NCBI GenBank assembly: GCA_007694005.1
Contig: RECN01000063.1
Location: forward strand, 1 to 64,000
Origin: Spirochaetaceae bacterium
GTDB lineage: Bacteria > Spirochaetota > Spirochaetia > DSM-27196 > SKKC01
Direction: 5' to 3'
DNA length: 64,000 bases
Positions within the stretch are counted from its first letter, which is position 1. The number at the start of each line of letters is the position of its first letter. Positions 46,058 through 55,074 of the stretch are shown here, in pieces. Both the position numbers and the translations under genes were made by a program. The notes under the pieces were generated by a model. That model was not told where the DNA came from. It made no database searches and saw only the letters and a program-made list of their open reading frames with translations.

Positions 46058-47331
46058 AGCGCAGCACCCGCAGAATCTTCATCATCCTGGCGCTGGCTCT
46101 GGTTCCGATCGTCTTCCTCGGGATTCCGGCCCTGCAGATTGCCCTTGCCGTTCAGGAAGACGACCTGGACGTCGGAACTCCGGTACGCCTGGGGTCACCG
46201 GAGCTTCGAACGCTCGAACGGCGTGTGCAGTACGCGGGGAACCTTGAAGCAGAACAGACCGCGGCCGCGCTGGCGCGGGTCAGCGGTGAAGTTCTTGAAG
46301 TACTCGTGACCCGCAATCAGCAGGTAGAAACCGGCCAGATCATCGCCCGCATCGAAGACGATGTGCCCCGGCTTGAACTTGCCCAGGCACAGGCGAACCT
46401 TACCGTCAGGGAAAGCCAGCTACGGGCAGCACGTCGCGGAGCGAGGGACGAGGAAGTAGAGAACGCACGGGCCGCCGTCGAGCAGGCAGAGGAAGACCTT
46501 GCCAACGCCGAGAACGACCTCGAACGGACCCGCAGGCTTTTCGACGCCGGCACAATATCGCGCAGCGAGTTCGAGAACGCGGAGAACGCCTTCCGTCGCG
46601 CACGAACCGACGTCGAGAATGCTCGCCGCAGCCTTCGCATACTCGAACAGGGGGCCACGGAGGAGGAGATCGAGCAGGCAGAGGCGGGGGTCGAAGCCGC
46701 ACGACGGCAGTACGAGCTTGCCCAGTTGAGTTTAAGCTTCGCGACCGTTCGAGCTCCCGTATCCGGGCGTGTTACGGATGTACCCGTAGAGGTCGGAAGC
46801 ACCGTGGAACCTGGTCGACCTATTGCCGTGATCATGAACGACGACCTCGTTCGTGCCCGCATCCGCGTTCCCGAGCGGCGCTTTGAGGCCTTTACCCGGG
46901 GAGAACTGAACCCGGAGGCCTTTCTCACTGCCGTCGCGTTTCAGAGCATGGACCCGGCGCGTGCGGAAGTCCGCCGCGTCGGAACGACGATAGACCCGAC
47001 GACCCGCACCTTCGAGGTCGAGCTCATCGTAGATAACGCGAACGGGCTTCTACGGCCCGGCATGTTCGTGAACAGCTGGTTCACCGTCGCCCGGGAAAGC
47101 GACGTCATCGCCGTACCGGAACGGGCCGTTGTGCGCAGGGGCGACCGGGCACTCGTGTTCGTGCTGAACGACGACGGCGAGACGGTACGCGAGGTTTCGG
47201 TGACCCGGGGGCTCGTTCAGGACGGGTTTGTCGGGGTCGTCGGTGACATCACGCTGGAAACCCGGATCGTCGTCGAAGGAAACAGCTTCCTCGAAGACGG
47301 ACAGAGAGTACGCGTCCTCGAAGACGCGTGA
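46054..47331 (+). CDS. RND efflux periplasmic adaptor (membrane fusion protein)
   Basis: A 425-residue HlyD/AcrA-type adaptor. An N-terminal membrane anchor (IFIILALALVPIVFLGIPAL) is followed by half of the lipoyl domain (GNLEAEQTAAALARVSGEVLEVLVTRNQQVETGQIIARI), a long alpha-hairpin coiled coil (about 115-230), the second lipoyl half (ATVRAPVSGRVTDVPVEVGSTVEPG), and beta-barrel and membrane-proximal domains. It bridges the pump and TolC. Start is GTG at 46054, overlapping the tetR stop as GTGA, with AGGAGG five bases upstream. Confidence 0.95.
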   Translation: MKRSTRRIFIILALALVPIVFLGIPALQIALAVQEDDLDVGTPVRLGSPELRTLERRVQYAGNLEAEQTAAALARVSGEVLEVLVTRNQQVETGQIIARIEDDVPRLELAQAQANLTVRESQLRAARRGARDEEVENARAAVEQAEEDLANAENDLERTRRLFDAGTISRSEFENAENAFRRARTDVENARRSLRILEQGATEEEIEQAEAGVEAARRQYELAQLSLSFATVRAPVSGRVTDVPVEVGSTVEPGRPIAVIMNDDLVRARIRVPERRFEAFTRGELNPEAFLTAVAFQSMDPARAEVRRVGTTIDPTTRTFEVELIVDNANGLLRPGMFVNSWFTVARESDVIAVPERAVVRRGDRALVFVLNDDGETVREVSVTRGLVQDGFVGVVGDITLETRIVVEGNSFLEDGQRVRVLEDA

Positions 47332-47341
47332 GGTACGGACT

Positions 47342-50300
47342 ATGAGCATCCCGCGCTTTGCAGTAAAACACCCCGTAACCTCGACCATGATCTTTGCAGC
47401 GATCACCCTGCTCGGTGCGATCTCGCTTTCACGCATAGGACTTGAACTCTTCCCGGAAGTCTCGCTGCCGAGCGTGATCATTATCACCCCCAGTCCTGGC
47501 GTCGGTCCCTTCGACGTCGAGGAGCAGATTACCCGCAGGCTTGAGAACAGCGTGGCCGGACTCAGCGGCGTTGAGGGTCAGAGCTCGACATCCGAAGAAG
47601 GACTGAGCCTGCTTATCGTGAATTTCTCGGAGGATACCAACCTCGACACCGTCGTTCCCGACGTCCGGGAGCGGATCAACAACGTCACCGGGGACTTTCC
47701 CGACGGGACTATGCCGTCAACGATTTTCCAGTTCAGCGCCGGGCTGGTACCGAGTCTGCAGCTCGTTGTGCTGAGCTCGACCGAAGGCCTCGATATCCGC
47801 CGTCTGGTGGAGAACGACATTGTGCCGCAGATCGAACGGGTCCCCGGCGTGTCGCAGGTTAACCTCTTCGGCGGTCGCGACCCTGCCGTCATGGTGAGGG
47901 TGAACCTCGACGAAATCCGCATGCGTGGCATCCCCTTAAGCGGGGTCGTGCGTGCGTTTTCCGGCGACAACGTGAGCCTGCCGGCGGGCACTGTCGGCCT
48001 CGAAGACCGTGAACTTGTGCTTCGCACGGTCGGTGAGTTCGAAAGCGTGGCGGATATCTCCGACGTGCTCGTGACCATGATAGACGGTGTGCCGGTGCGG
48101 CTTGGAGACATTGCCGAAATCGAGCTCGACTTCAAGCCACAACGGGAGTTCGTGCGGACCCGGGACGGCGACGGTATCCGCATCGCCGTACAGAAACGCC
48201 CGGGATTCAACACGGTCGACGTCAACGAGGAAGTCCTCAGGCGGCTCGCCGATCTTGCGCAGACCCTGCCTCCAAGCATACGCATAGAGATACAGGAAGA
48301 TCAGGCCAACACGGTCCGCGACGCAATCGGCGGTGTGGCCGAGGCCGCCTGGCAGGGAGGCCTGCTCGCGGTTCTGGTGCTCCTGTTCTTCCTACGCAAC
48401 ATGCGTAGCACCTTTATTGTTACAACCGTCATTCCCGTGTCGGTCGTCGCCACCTTTGCGCTCATCGATTTTGCCGACATGACGCTGAATCTGACGAGCC
48501 TGGCCGGAATTACGCTCGCAATCGGCATGTTCGTCGACAACGCGATCGTTGTGCTGGAATCGGTCTACAGAAAATCACTCGGCGGACTCGATGCCGAGGA
48601 AGCCGCCATAATCGGAACCGAAGAAGTCGGTAAGGCAGTTACCGCGAGCACGCTCACGTCCATGTCGGTCTTCCTGCCCATGCTCTTCGTCGACGGGATC
48701 GCGGGCATCATGTTCCGGGACCTTTCGCTGACCATCTCGTTCAGTCTTTTCGTGTCGCTCATGTCGGCGCTTATTCTGATACCGGTCATGAGCTCCCGGC
48801 TGCTCGCGAAGTCCTCCATACGAAAACGGGCCGATCACAACCCCGACAGCTATCACGAACTGAGCCTCGCTGATATCGAAGTCGTGACCCGATACCGCTG
48901 GCTCAACCGCATACTCGACCGGATACAGCGTTCACTCGAAATTCTTGATACCGTCTACGAGCGGGCAATCTCCTGGAGCCTTGACCATACAAAGACCATC
49001 CTTGGCGGAGCGGTCATCATTCTCGTCATGAGTGTCGGGAGCATACTGCTGCTCGGTATGGAGTTTCTTCCGGAGGCCGACGAAGGACGGTTCAGAGTCG
49101 ACTTTGAGACCTTCCCCGGCGCAACCTACGCCCGGACCACCGAAAAAGCGGCGCAGGTGGAAGACATCATTCGGGAGGAAGTGGATGATGAGTACATCCT
49201 GAGTCTATCCAGCCGGGTCGGCGATGGCGGCAGCAATCTCGCCACCGTCTTCGTGACCCTGGTCGATCTCGACTTCCGCTCCGTGTCGCTCTGGGACGTG
49301 GTAAACCGGGTCGAGAATCGGATATCCCGCGAGTTACTCGACGTTGACTCCCGCATATCGATCGAGGGAATGAGCAGTCTCGCAGCTTCTTCCTCTGGTG
49401 TCACCTCGCCGCTGGTCGCACGCATAAGCGGTGACGACCTCGGGGTCATGAACGCGTACGGAGAACGCATCGCAGAGGCCATGCGGAGCGTTCCCGGTAC
49501 CCGAAGCGTGTTCTCCAGCTACTCCGAAGCCCGCCCCGAGCTGCAGTTCAGGGTACTGCGCCGCGAGGCGACCAGCCTTGGCCTGAGCCCGGCTGAGATC
49601 GCCCGGGAGCTGCGCATCGCGTATAACGGCGTCTCGGTCGGCACCTTCACCCAGCAGAGCGATGACTTTGACATCGACGTGCTCCTGCAGGACACAGATC
49701 GCCTCGACCGCGACCGGTTCACGAGCATGTTCTTCGTGAATCCGGCAGGCGATGCCATACCGCTCGAGAGCGTGGTGGAGATACGCGAAGGACTCGGCCC
49801 GCTTGCGATAGAGCGCATAGACCGCCAGCGGGTCATAGAGATACGCGGGAGCCTCACGGGCGAGCGGGCGCTCAACCGGGTCATGACCGACGTGCAGACC
49901 GCCGTCGCGGGTCTTGGCGACCCGCCGAGCGGCACTGACCTTGAGTTCACCGGGTCGAGCGCGGAAATGACTGACAGCTTTCAGAGCCTCTTCTTTGCCC
50001 TCCTGCTCGCCATTGGCCTCGTATACATGGTCATGGCGAGTCAGTTCGAGAACCTCATAAACCCGCTTCTGGTCATGTTCAGCGTTCCCTTTGCGATTAT
50101 CGGGCTTGTGGCCATTCTGCTCCTGACCAACACGACCTTCAGCATTCTGACCTTTGTCGGGTCCATACTGCTGGTCGGCATCGTCGTGAACAACGCCATA
50201 GTGCTGATCGATTACATCGTGCAGCTGCAGAACCGCGGTGTCCCGCTGCGGATCGCGATCATAGAAGGCGGCAAGACGAGGCTCAAACCCATACTCATGA

Positions 50301-50665
50301 CGACCTTTACGACCCTGTTCGGGCTCCTGCCCATGGCGCTCGGCACCGGCACAGGAAGCGAGATCATGACCCCGCTCGGCCGCTCGGTCGTCGGCGGACT
50401 CACGACCTCGACCCTCATTACCGTGATTCTGATTCCGACCCTGTACTGGGTGGTCGAAACAAAAATCAGGAAACGGGGACCTGCCGGGGCCTACGCCGGG
50501 CTTACCCCTCTTTCTTCTGATGCAGATGATGATGAATACATCACGCGGAACGGCAGTAACGGAGCAAACGGGAGCGAAGTTCGCGGGCACAACCGCGACA
50601 GCGGCGGATCAGACCTGGTCCACACGCCGACAGACACACAGCACGAGGACAGACATGAAGACTAA
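47342..50665 (+). CDS. RND efflux transporter
   Basis: A 1107-residue inner-membrane pump with the 12-helix, two-loop RND layout starting MSIPRFAVKHPVTSTMIFAAI. Helix 4 has GMFVDNAIVVLESV, where classical AcrB has an Asp-Asp pair (here Asp-Asn). Helix 10 has GIVVNNAIVLIDYIV without the AcrB lysine; this is the pattern of a common RND branch. It drives proton- or ion-coupled export. A central charged insertion (SIRKRADHNPDSYHELSLADIEVVTRY, about 510-545) and a Ser/Asn-rich tail are extra. The last 11 bases overlap the lipoprotein gene. Confidence 0.95.
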   Translation: MSIPRFAVKHPVTSTMIFAAITLLGAISLSRIGLELFPEVSLPSVIIITPSPGVGPFDVEEQITRRLENSVAGLSGVEGQSSTSEEGLSLLIVNFSEDTNLDTVVPDVRERINNVTGDFPDGTMPSTIFQFSAGLVPSLQLVVLSSTEGLDIRRLVENDIVPQIERVPGVSQVNLFGGRDPAVMVRVNLDEIRMRGIPLSGVVRAFSGDNVSLPAGTVGLEDRELVLRTVGEFESVADISDVLVTMIDGVPVRLGDIAEIELDFKPQREFVRTRDGDGIRIAVQKRPGFNTVDVNEEVLRRLADLAQTLPPSIRIEIQEDQANTVRDAIGGVAEAAWQGGLLAVLVLLFFLRNMRSTFIVTTVIPVSVVATFALIDFADMTLNLTSLAGITLAIGMFVDNAIVVLESVYRKSLGGLDAEEAAIIGTEEVGKAVTASTLTSMSVFLPMLFVDGIAGIMFRDLSLTISFSLFVSLMSALILIPVMSSRLLAKSSIRKRADHNPDSYHELSLADIEVVTRYRWLNRILDRIQRSLEILDTVYERAISWSLDHTKTILGGAVIILVMSVGSILLLGMEFLPEADEGRFRVDFETFPGATYARTTEKAAQVEDIIREEVDDEYILSLSSRVGDGGSNLATVFVTLVDLDFRSVSLWDVVNRVENRISRELLDVDSRISIEGMSSLAASSSGVTSPLVARISGDDLGVMNAYGERIAEAMRSVPGTRSVFSSYSEARPELQFRVLRREATSLGLSPAEIARELRIAYNGVSVGTFTQQSDDFDIDVLLQDTDRLDRDRFTSMFFVNPAGDAIPLESVVEIREGLGPLAIERIDRQRVIEIRGSLTGERALNRVMTDVQTAVAGLGDPPSGTDLEFTGSSAEMTDSFQSLFFALLLAIGLVYMVMASQFENLINPLLVMFSVPFAIIGLVAILLLTNTTFSILTFVGSILLVGIVVNNAIVLIDYIVQLQNRGVPLRIAIIEGGKTRLKPILMTTFTTLFGLLPMALGTGTGSEIMTPLGRSVVGGLTTSTLITVILIPTLYWVVETKIRKRGPAGAYAGLTPLSSDADDDEYITRNGSNGANGSEVRGHNRDSGGSDLVHTPTDTQHEDRHED

Positions 50666-51503
50666 GAACCAGCACACCAACGTACGCACAGGACTTGGCG
50701 CCATCGCCGTCCTGGTCTTTCTTTCCGCCTGCGGCAATATCTACCGGGCGGATATACAGGGACGAGTCGAGGACGCGGACAACGAAACAGGCGTAAACCG
50801 CGCGACTGTTCGGGTCTACGAAGAGAAGCCGGATGAGGCTGACTCCCCCGGTTTCCTCGTACGCACTGAAACGGCGACCTCGGGAGGAACAACAGGGGTC
50901 TTCCAGACCACCGTCGTGTGGCGCAGCCTCTTCGGTTCTTTCGGCGACCAGGCAGACACCACGAGCCTGTGGCTCGGGATAACCGCGGAAGACTACGGCC
51001 CGCTCGTCGTCGAGGTCCCCGGCATCCTGAGCGACGCGTCAAACACGGTCGGCACCTTCAGACTGCTCGACACGACCCGCGACGAAGACGCGAGAAGCGC
51101 TCTCATACAGGGACGGGTGTTCAGGACCGTCGGCGCCGATGAGGAGGTACCGGTAGCCGGGTACCTTGTAGCGGTGGGGGTTGAAAATCCAGCAGTTGCG
51201 GATGATTGGCTCTCGCCAGACGATGCACCCGAAGGCTTCGACTTTCCGCGCACCGTCACCACCGGTGCGACCGGTGCCTTTGCCTTCGTGGTCGAATGGC
51301 CGGGCGAAGAAGACGAGCCAGATCTCGAAGAGATACGGGTCGGACTGTTTTACTGGGATGATGATCCGGGAGCCGGGGATCGCCTTGTAGAGCCACCACA
51401 GCCCCCGAATCCGCCAACTACTGCTGCTGCGTTACGCACCATCACCGTCGAAGACGGCGACAACGAGTTCGTGCGCGACGTCGTGCGGGACAACCTCGAC
51501 TGA
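50655..51503 (+). CDS. Lipoprotein encoded inside the efflux operon
   Basis: A 282-residue protein. The signal peptide ends in a good lipobox, LSAC, placing the lipidated cysteine near residue 26. The mature part shows repeated Ig/transthyretin-like modules (ADIQGRVEDADNETGVNRATVRVYEE; ALIQGRVFRTVGADEEVPVAGYLVAVGV) resembling carboxypeptidase-regulatory-like domains, then an acidic, Pro-rich end. Position between pump and TolC genes implies a role in the efflux complex or its envelope site. It starts within the pump gene (11-base overlap) with GAGG seven bases upstream. Confidence 0.75.
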   Translation: MKTKNQHTNVRTGLGAIAVLVFLSACGNIYRADIQGRVEDADNETGVNRATVRVYEEKPDEADSPGFLVRTETATSGGTTGVFQTTVVWRSLFGSFGDQADTTSLWLGITAEDYGPLVVEVPGILSDASNTVGTFRLLDTTRDEDARSALIQGRVFRTVGADEEVPVAGYLVAVGVENPAVADDWLSPDDAPEGFDFPRTVTTGATGAFAFVVEWPGEEDEPDLEEIRVGLFYWDDDPGAGDRLVEPPQPPNPPTTAAALRTITVEDGDNEFVRDVVRDNLD

Positions 51504-51509
51504 CAGCGT

Positions 51510-53060
51510 ATGAAAAACGCCCGCACGCCCATCATCATCATCATGCTCATTCTGCTGCTCGCCCCGCTGGCGCTCCCGGCCGGTGGCAGGCGGGAGACTC
51601 AGGCGGCGGCCGCCGCGGCCACGGACTCTACGGCGCCTGACACCGCCGGGCGTAACGGGGAAAGCGGCACGTCCGGGCGCAGCGCCCTGCCCGCGACGAC
51701 GGGTGTACCGGCCCCCCGGGATCGGCCCGACACGATCCCCTCCTCGCTGTCGGTCGAGCAGGCCATAACAATCGCACGCGCGGCCTCGGGAGACCTGGAA
51801 CGTGCGCGCATTGCGCTTGACCAGGGCGAGGCGGACATACAGATCGCGCGGGCGAGACGTCTGCCGGCGATCACCGGGCAGGCCAGCGCGAGCTACCTGG
51901 TTTTTCCGCCCGACGGCATAGGCCTGCGAGCCGGTGAGCTCGGCACGATCCCGGACCCGGGCGGATTTCCAGTACGGGTTCCCGACAGCAACGTGGATCT
52001 CGTCCCCGATCCCGAGCCGACGTTTTTCCGTGTCTCCGCGTCGCTGTCGCAGGCACTCGTGACCTGGGGTAAGGTACAGGCAGGGATAGAAGCATCACAG
52101 CTCGAACGCGACCGCTTGCGGGTGGATGCGACTGATCGCGAGCGACAGCTCGTCACCGAAGTCCGCCGGGCGTATTTCGGACTCGTTCTCGCCCGCGAGA
52201 CGGTTGATCTGCTTCGGGACACGCAGGACATCCTCGATCAGATCACCGAAGACCGCAGACGCGGATTTGACGCAGGTGTTCGAACGAGACAGGAAGTCCT
52301 TGAGGTCGAAGCCGAACTCGCCGCGGTACGCCGGCAGCGGGTGTCTGCTGAACAGGGCATGCGCAGCGCGCGTCGTGGACTGTCCTTCCTCCTTGGTGCC
52401 GATGTACCCGAAGAAACGGAACTTGTCTCGCAACCGCGTACGGCGGAAACGCCTGATCCGGATGAATCCGAGGTCCTTGCCGAGGCGCTGCGCTTCTCGC
52501 CACAGCTTCGGGAGCTCGGCATACGCCGCGAACAGGCGTCTGTCGGTCTGTTCGTCGCCGAACGGACAAACAGTCTTCGCTATCCCGACATAGGTCTGAG
52601 CGTGAATGCCGAGGTCTCGGGTGGCAGAATCCCGTTTTCGTTCAACTGGCGCGACAGCTGGGACACCGATCTTACCCTCACCCTCGCGAGCGAGTTCAGC
52701 GTCTTCGACGGTGGCGCGCAGGCGGCCCGCGTTCGACAGGCGGAAGGTGATCTCGCGCAGGCCGTAAGCGGTCTGACCGACGCCGAAGACGGTCTTCGCA
52801 TAGAAGTGAGCGAACGCATCGAGGCGGTCCGGGTAGCCGCTGCTGAGCTCGCGGAAGCGAAGGCCGGTCTCAGACTCGCCGAAGAGCGCCGGAACAACGC
52901 GGAAGTCAGCTTCGAAAACGAACTCATTACCCGCGAAGACGTGCTCATGGCCCGTATCGGCGCCACGATTGCCACGCTCGAGGTTTCAGCTGCTGCATTT
53001 CAGCTCGAACAGGCACGAACCGGTCTGGATGCGTTGACCGGACGCATCCTTAATCCGTAA
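51510..53060 (+). CDS. TolC-family outer-membrane efflux protein
   Basis: A 516-residue channel subunit. A signal peptide (IIIIMLILLLAPLALPAGG) is followed by an Ala/Thr-rich linker, then two copies of the OEP repeat with coiled-coil helices (SVEQAITIARAASGDLERARIALDQGEADIQIARARRLP; ELVTEVRRAYFGLVLARETVDLL; DFNGGAQAARVRQ-like FDGGAQAARVRQAEGDLAQ). It should form the trimeric outer-membrane duct for the RND pump. It begins six bases after the lipoprotein stop and ends nine bases before the FAD monooxygenase gene. Confidence 0.93.
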   Translation: MKNARTPIIIIMLILLLAPLALPAGGRRETQAAAAAATDSTAPDTAGRNGESGTSGRSALPATTGVPAPRDRPDTIPSSLSVEQAITIARAASGDLERARIALDQGEADIQIARARRLPAITGQASASYLVFPPDGIGLRAGELGTIPDPGGFPVRVPDSNVDLVPDPEPTFFRVSASLSQALVTWGKVQAGIEASQLERDRLRVDATDRERQLVTEVRRAYFGLVLARETVDLLRDTQDILDQITEDRRRGFDAGVRTRQEVLEVEAELAAVRRQRVSAEQGMRSARRGLSFLLGADVPEETELVSQPRTAETPDPDESEVLAEALRFSPQLRELGIRREQASVGLFVAERTNSLRYPDIGLSVNAEVSGGRIPFSFNWRDSWDTDLTLTLASEFSVFDGGAQAARVRQAEGDLAQAVSGLTDAEDGLRIEVSERIEAVRVAAAELAEAKAGLRLAEERRNNAEVSFENELITREDVLMARIGATIATLEVSAAAFQLEQARTGLDALTGRILNP

Positions 53061-53069
53061 TTTCTATCA

Positions 53070-54383
53070 ATGGAATACGATGCGCTTGTAATCGGTGCGG
53101 GGCCTACGGGGCTCACCGCAGCCGTTCTCCTGGCCCGGGCCGGGATGCAGGTGCAGGTCCTCGAGGCTAAGCCCGGGCCCGACTTTCGAGTCCGCGCGAT
53201 CGGGGTCACACCACCGAGCCTCGAGATCCTTCAGTCCGTCGGGGTGGCGGACAGTCTGGTGCGCCTCGGCACAGCGGTCAGGGAAGCGCTGGTGTTCGAT
53301 GAGTCGCGACTGCTGCACACGCTACGCTTCGACGGCATACACCCCGACTTTCCCTTCATCCTGTCGGTGCCACAGGGCCATACCGAGACCGTCCTTCGCG
53401 AAGCAGTTGCCGTACACGACAATCTGAAAATCTCCTGGGGTACGCGGGTCGTGTCGCTGACTGAAGCGGCGCCCGTGACTACAAATGTTTCACAGAAGGC
53501 CGCAGCGTCCGGGTACATCGCACGTACGGAGGCCGGCCACACGGTCAGCGCCGGCCGGGTTATCGTCTGCACCGGCAGCTCGGGAGAACCGCTCCTTCCC
53601 AATCCCCTGCGGCTCGACAAACGCTATCGCCACCGCTTTCTCATCGGTGACTATCCCGACACGGGAGCACTCGGTGCCCGCGCGGTGCTGGTATTTACCC
53701 CGGACGGCTCCGTTGAAAGTTTTCCTCTGGCCGATGGGTTCCGCCGATGGATCGTTCAGCTTCCGACACGCTACCGGAACAGCCTGCTCGACGCCGAACT
53801 CGCCGACAGGCTGATTCGTGAACGGGTACGGCTCCGCGCCGGGAAGGTCCTTCGCGACAGCCTCCCTGCCGGAACACCGCAGTGGTGGAGCAGCTTTCAG
53901 CCCCAGCGTCGCGAACGGCGGGTGTTTCGTTCCGGGGACGTATTCTTTGCCGGTGACGCCGCTCATACCATGTCACCGATCGGCGGACAGGGTATGAACA
54001 CGGGCATCGCGGATGCCGAGCTCGCAGCGCATCTGATCGCGCACGAAGCCGGGCTGTTGTCATCAGAGGGTCTGGCGCAGGGCAGGCAACACGCCGTTCC
54101 CGACTACGCGGCGGTACGCCGCCGGGCGTATCGCGCTGCGGCGGACCGGGCGGCGGTTTCCATGGCAGTTGGCGCCGCAACCGGAAATATCGTCTCGAAA
54201 ATCAGGTCGACGGCGATACGCCTGCTGCTGTCCCGCCTTCCCGATCACACCGTTGCTTCCCACTTCGCCATGCTGACCATACCCGGCAGGCGTTCGGCCC
54301 TGTCATCATCCTTTTCTGAAAACCGAGAGTTCCATGATACCCAGAAAAAACAGACGCGACCGCTTGAGTCGCAGCCCATGTGA
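53070..54383 (+). CDS. FAD-dependent aromatic hydroxylase (PHBH/UbiH-like)
   Basis: A 437-residue flavoprotein monooxygenase. The FAD-binding motif GAGPTGLTAAVLLARAG is at residues 9-25 and the GD motif is GDAAHTMSPIGGQGMNTGIADAELAAHL. Enzymes of this family hydroxylate phenols and polyketide aromatics using NAD(P)H and oxygen. Next to a type III polyketide synthase it probably hydroxylates the phenolic product, as SrsC does in Streptomyces phenolic-lipid synthesis. No Shine-Dalgarno is seen, and it starts nine bases after tolC, suggesting read-through. Its last 78 bases overlap the convergent methyltransferase gene. Confidence 0.85.
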   Translation: MEYDALVIGAGPTGLTAAVLLARAGMQVQVLEAKPGPDFRVRAIGVTPPSLEILQSVGVADSLVRLGTAVREALVFDESRLLHTLRFDGIHPDFPFILSVPQGHTETVLREAVAVHDNLKISWGTRVVSLTEAAPVTTNVSQKAAASGYIARTEAGHTVSAGRVIVCTGSSGEPLLPNPLRLDKRYRHRFLIGDYPDTGALGARAVLVFTPDGSVESFPLADGFRRWIVQLPTRYRNSLLDAELADRLIRERVRLRAGKVLRDSLPAGTPQWWSSFQPQRRERRVFRSGDVFFAGDAAHTMSPIGGQGMNTGIADAELAAHLIAHEAGLLSSEGLAQGRQHAVPDYAAVRRRAYRAAADRAAVSMAVGAATGNIVSKIRSTAIRLLLSRLPDHTVASHFAMLTIPGRRSALSSSFSENREFHDTQKKQTRPLESQPM

Positions 54384-55046
54384 GGCAGCAAGCGCATGAA
54401 AACGGTTCCGCGGCGGAAAAGACCTGAGACTCCTCGCAATGTACGCGTAGACTTCCGGGTCCCCATGCAGAATGCGCCCCCACACGTGCCCCCAGAAGCG
54501 AAGGAGGCGGTACCGCCACGCGAAGCCGAATGGACTCGGAACCCGGGAGAAATCGAGGAAGGCCGCCGTACCGCCGGGCTTGAGTACTCTCGCTACTTCA
54601 GCCAGCGCTTCGCTCAGATCCGGCGCGTTTCGCAAGGCGTAGCCCCCGGTCAGAACCTCCACGCTTCCGGACTGCACCGGGAGCTGCGTCATATCGGCCT
54701 CGAGCGCCTGCACGCGATCGCCGTACTCGTGAAGACGCCGCTTCGCCCGCGCGATCATGTCCGGGTTCAGATCGGTGGCCAGCACCTGCGCGTCGGGGTA
54801 GCGTCTCGCCATCGCTTCGGCGATGTCACCGGTACCACATGCGATATCCACGGCCTGTCCGGTGACTCGCGACGGAAGCATGCCGACGAGCCTGCGCTTC
54901 CACAGGCCGTCGTTTCCGAAGGACAGAACGCGAGTAACGACATCGTACTTCGGAGCAACGATCGAAAACAGATTCCGGTTATACGTCCTCTTGCGGGCAG
55001 GATTTGCAAGCTCCGCCGACCTGACCCGATACGATTCCTGTACCAT
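54306..55046 (-). CDS. UbiE/COQ5-family C-methyltransferase
   Basis: A 246-residue class I SAM-dependent methyltransferase. NLFSIVAPKYDVVTRVLSFGNDGLWKRR and VDIACGTGDIAEAMARRYP are characteristic of UbiE/MenG enzymes, with GGYALRNAPDLSEALAEVARVLKPGG and a later FLDFSR. UbiE-type enzymes methylate the ring of quinol precursors; here the likely substrate is the polyketide-derived ring. GGAG lies seven bases before the ATG. Divergent from the polyketide synthase gene with only 28 bases between starts, so promoters must lie within coding sequence. Confidence 0.88.
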   Translation of the reverse strand: MVQESYRVRSAELANPARKRTYNRNLFSIVAPKYDVVTRVLSFGNDGLWKRRLVGMLPSRVTGQAVDIACGTGDIAEAMARRYPDAQVLATDLNPDMIARAKRRLHEYGDRVQALEADMTQLPVQSGSVEVLTGGYALRNAPDLSEALAEVARVLKPGGTAAFLDFSRVPSPFGFAWRYRLLRFWGHVWGRILHGDPEVYAYIARSLRSFPPRNRFHALAASHGLRLKRSRLFFLGIMELSVFRKG

Positions 55047-55074
55047 TCACATCTCCAGACGAAAAGGATTACCC

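Noticed and set aside
49334-50590. Open frame of 418 codons on the minus strand
   Set aside because: Antisense to the RND transporter gene; composition is His/Arg-rich and without motifs.
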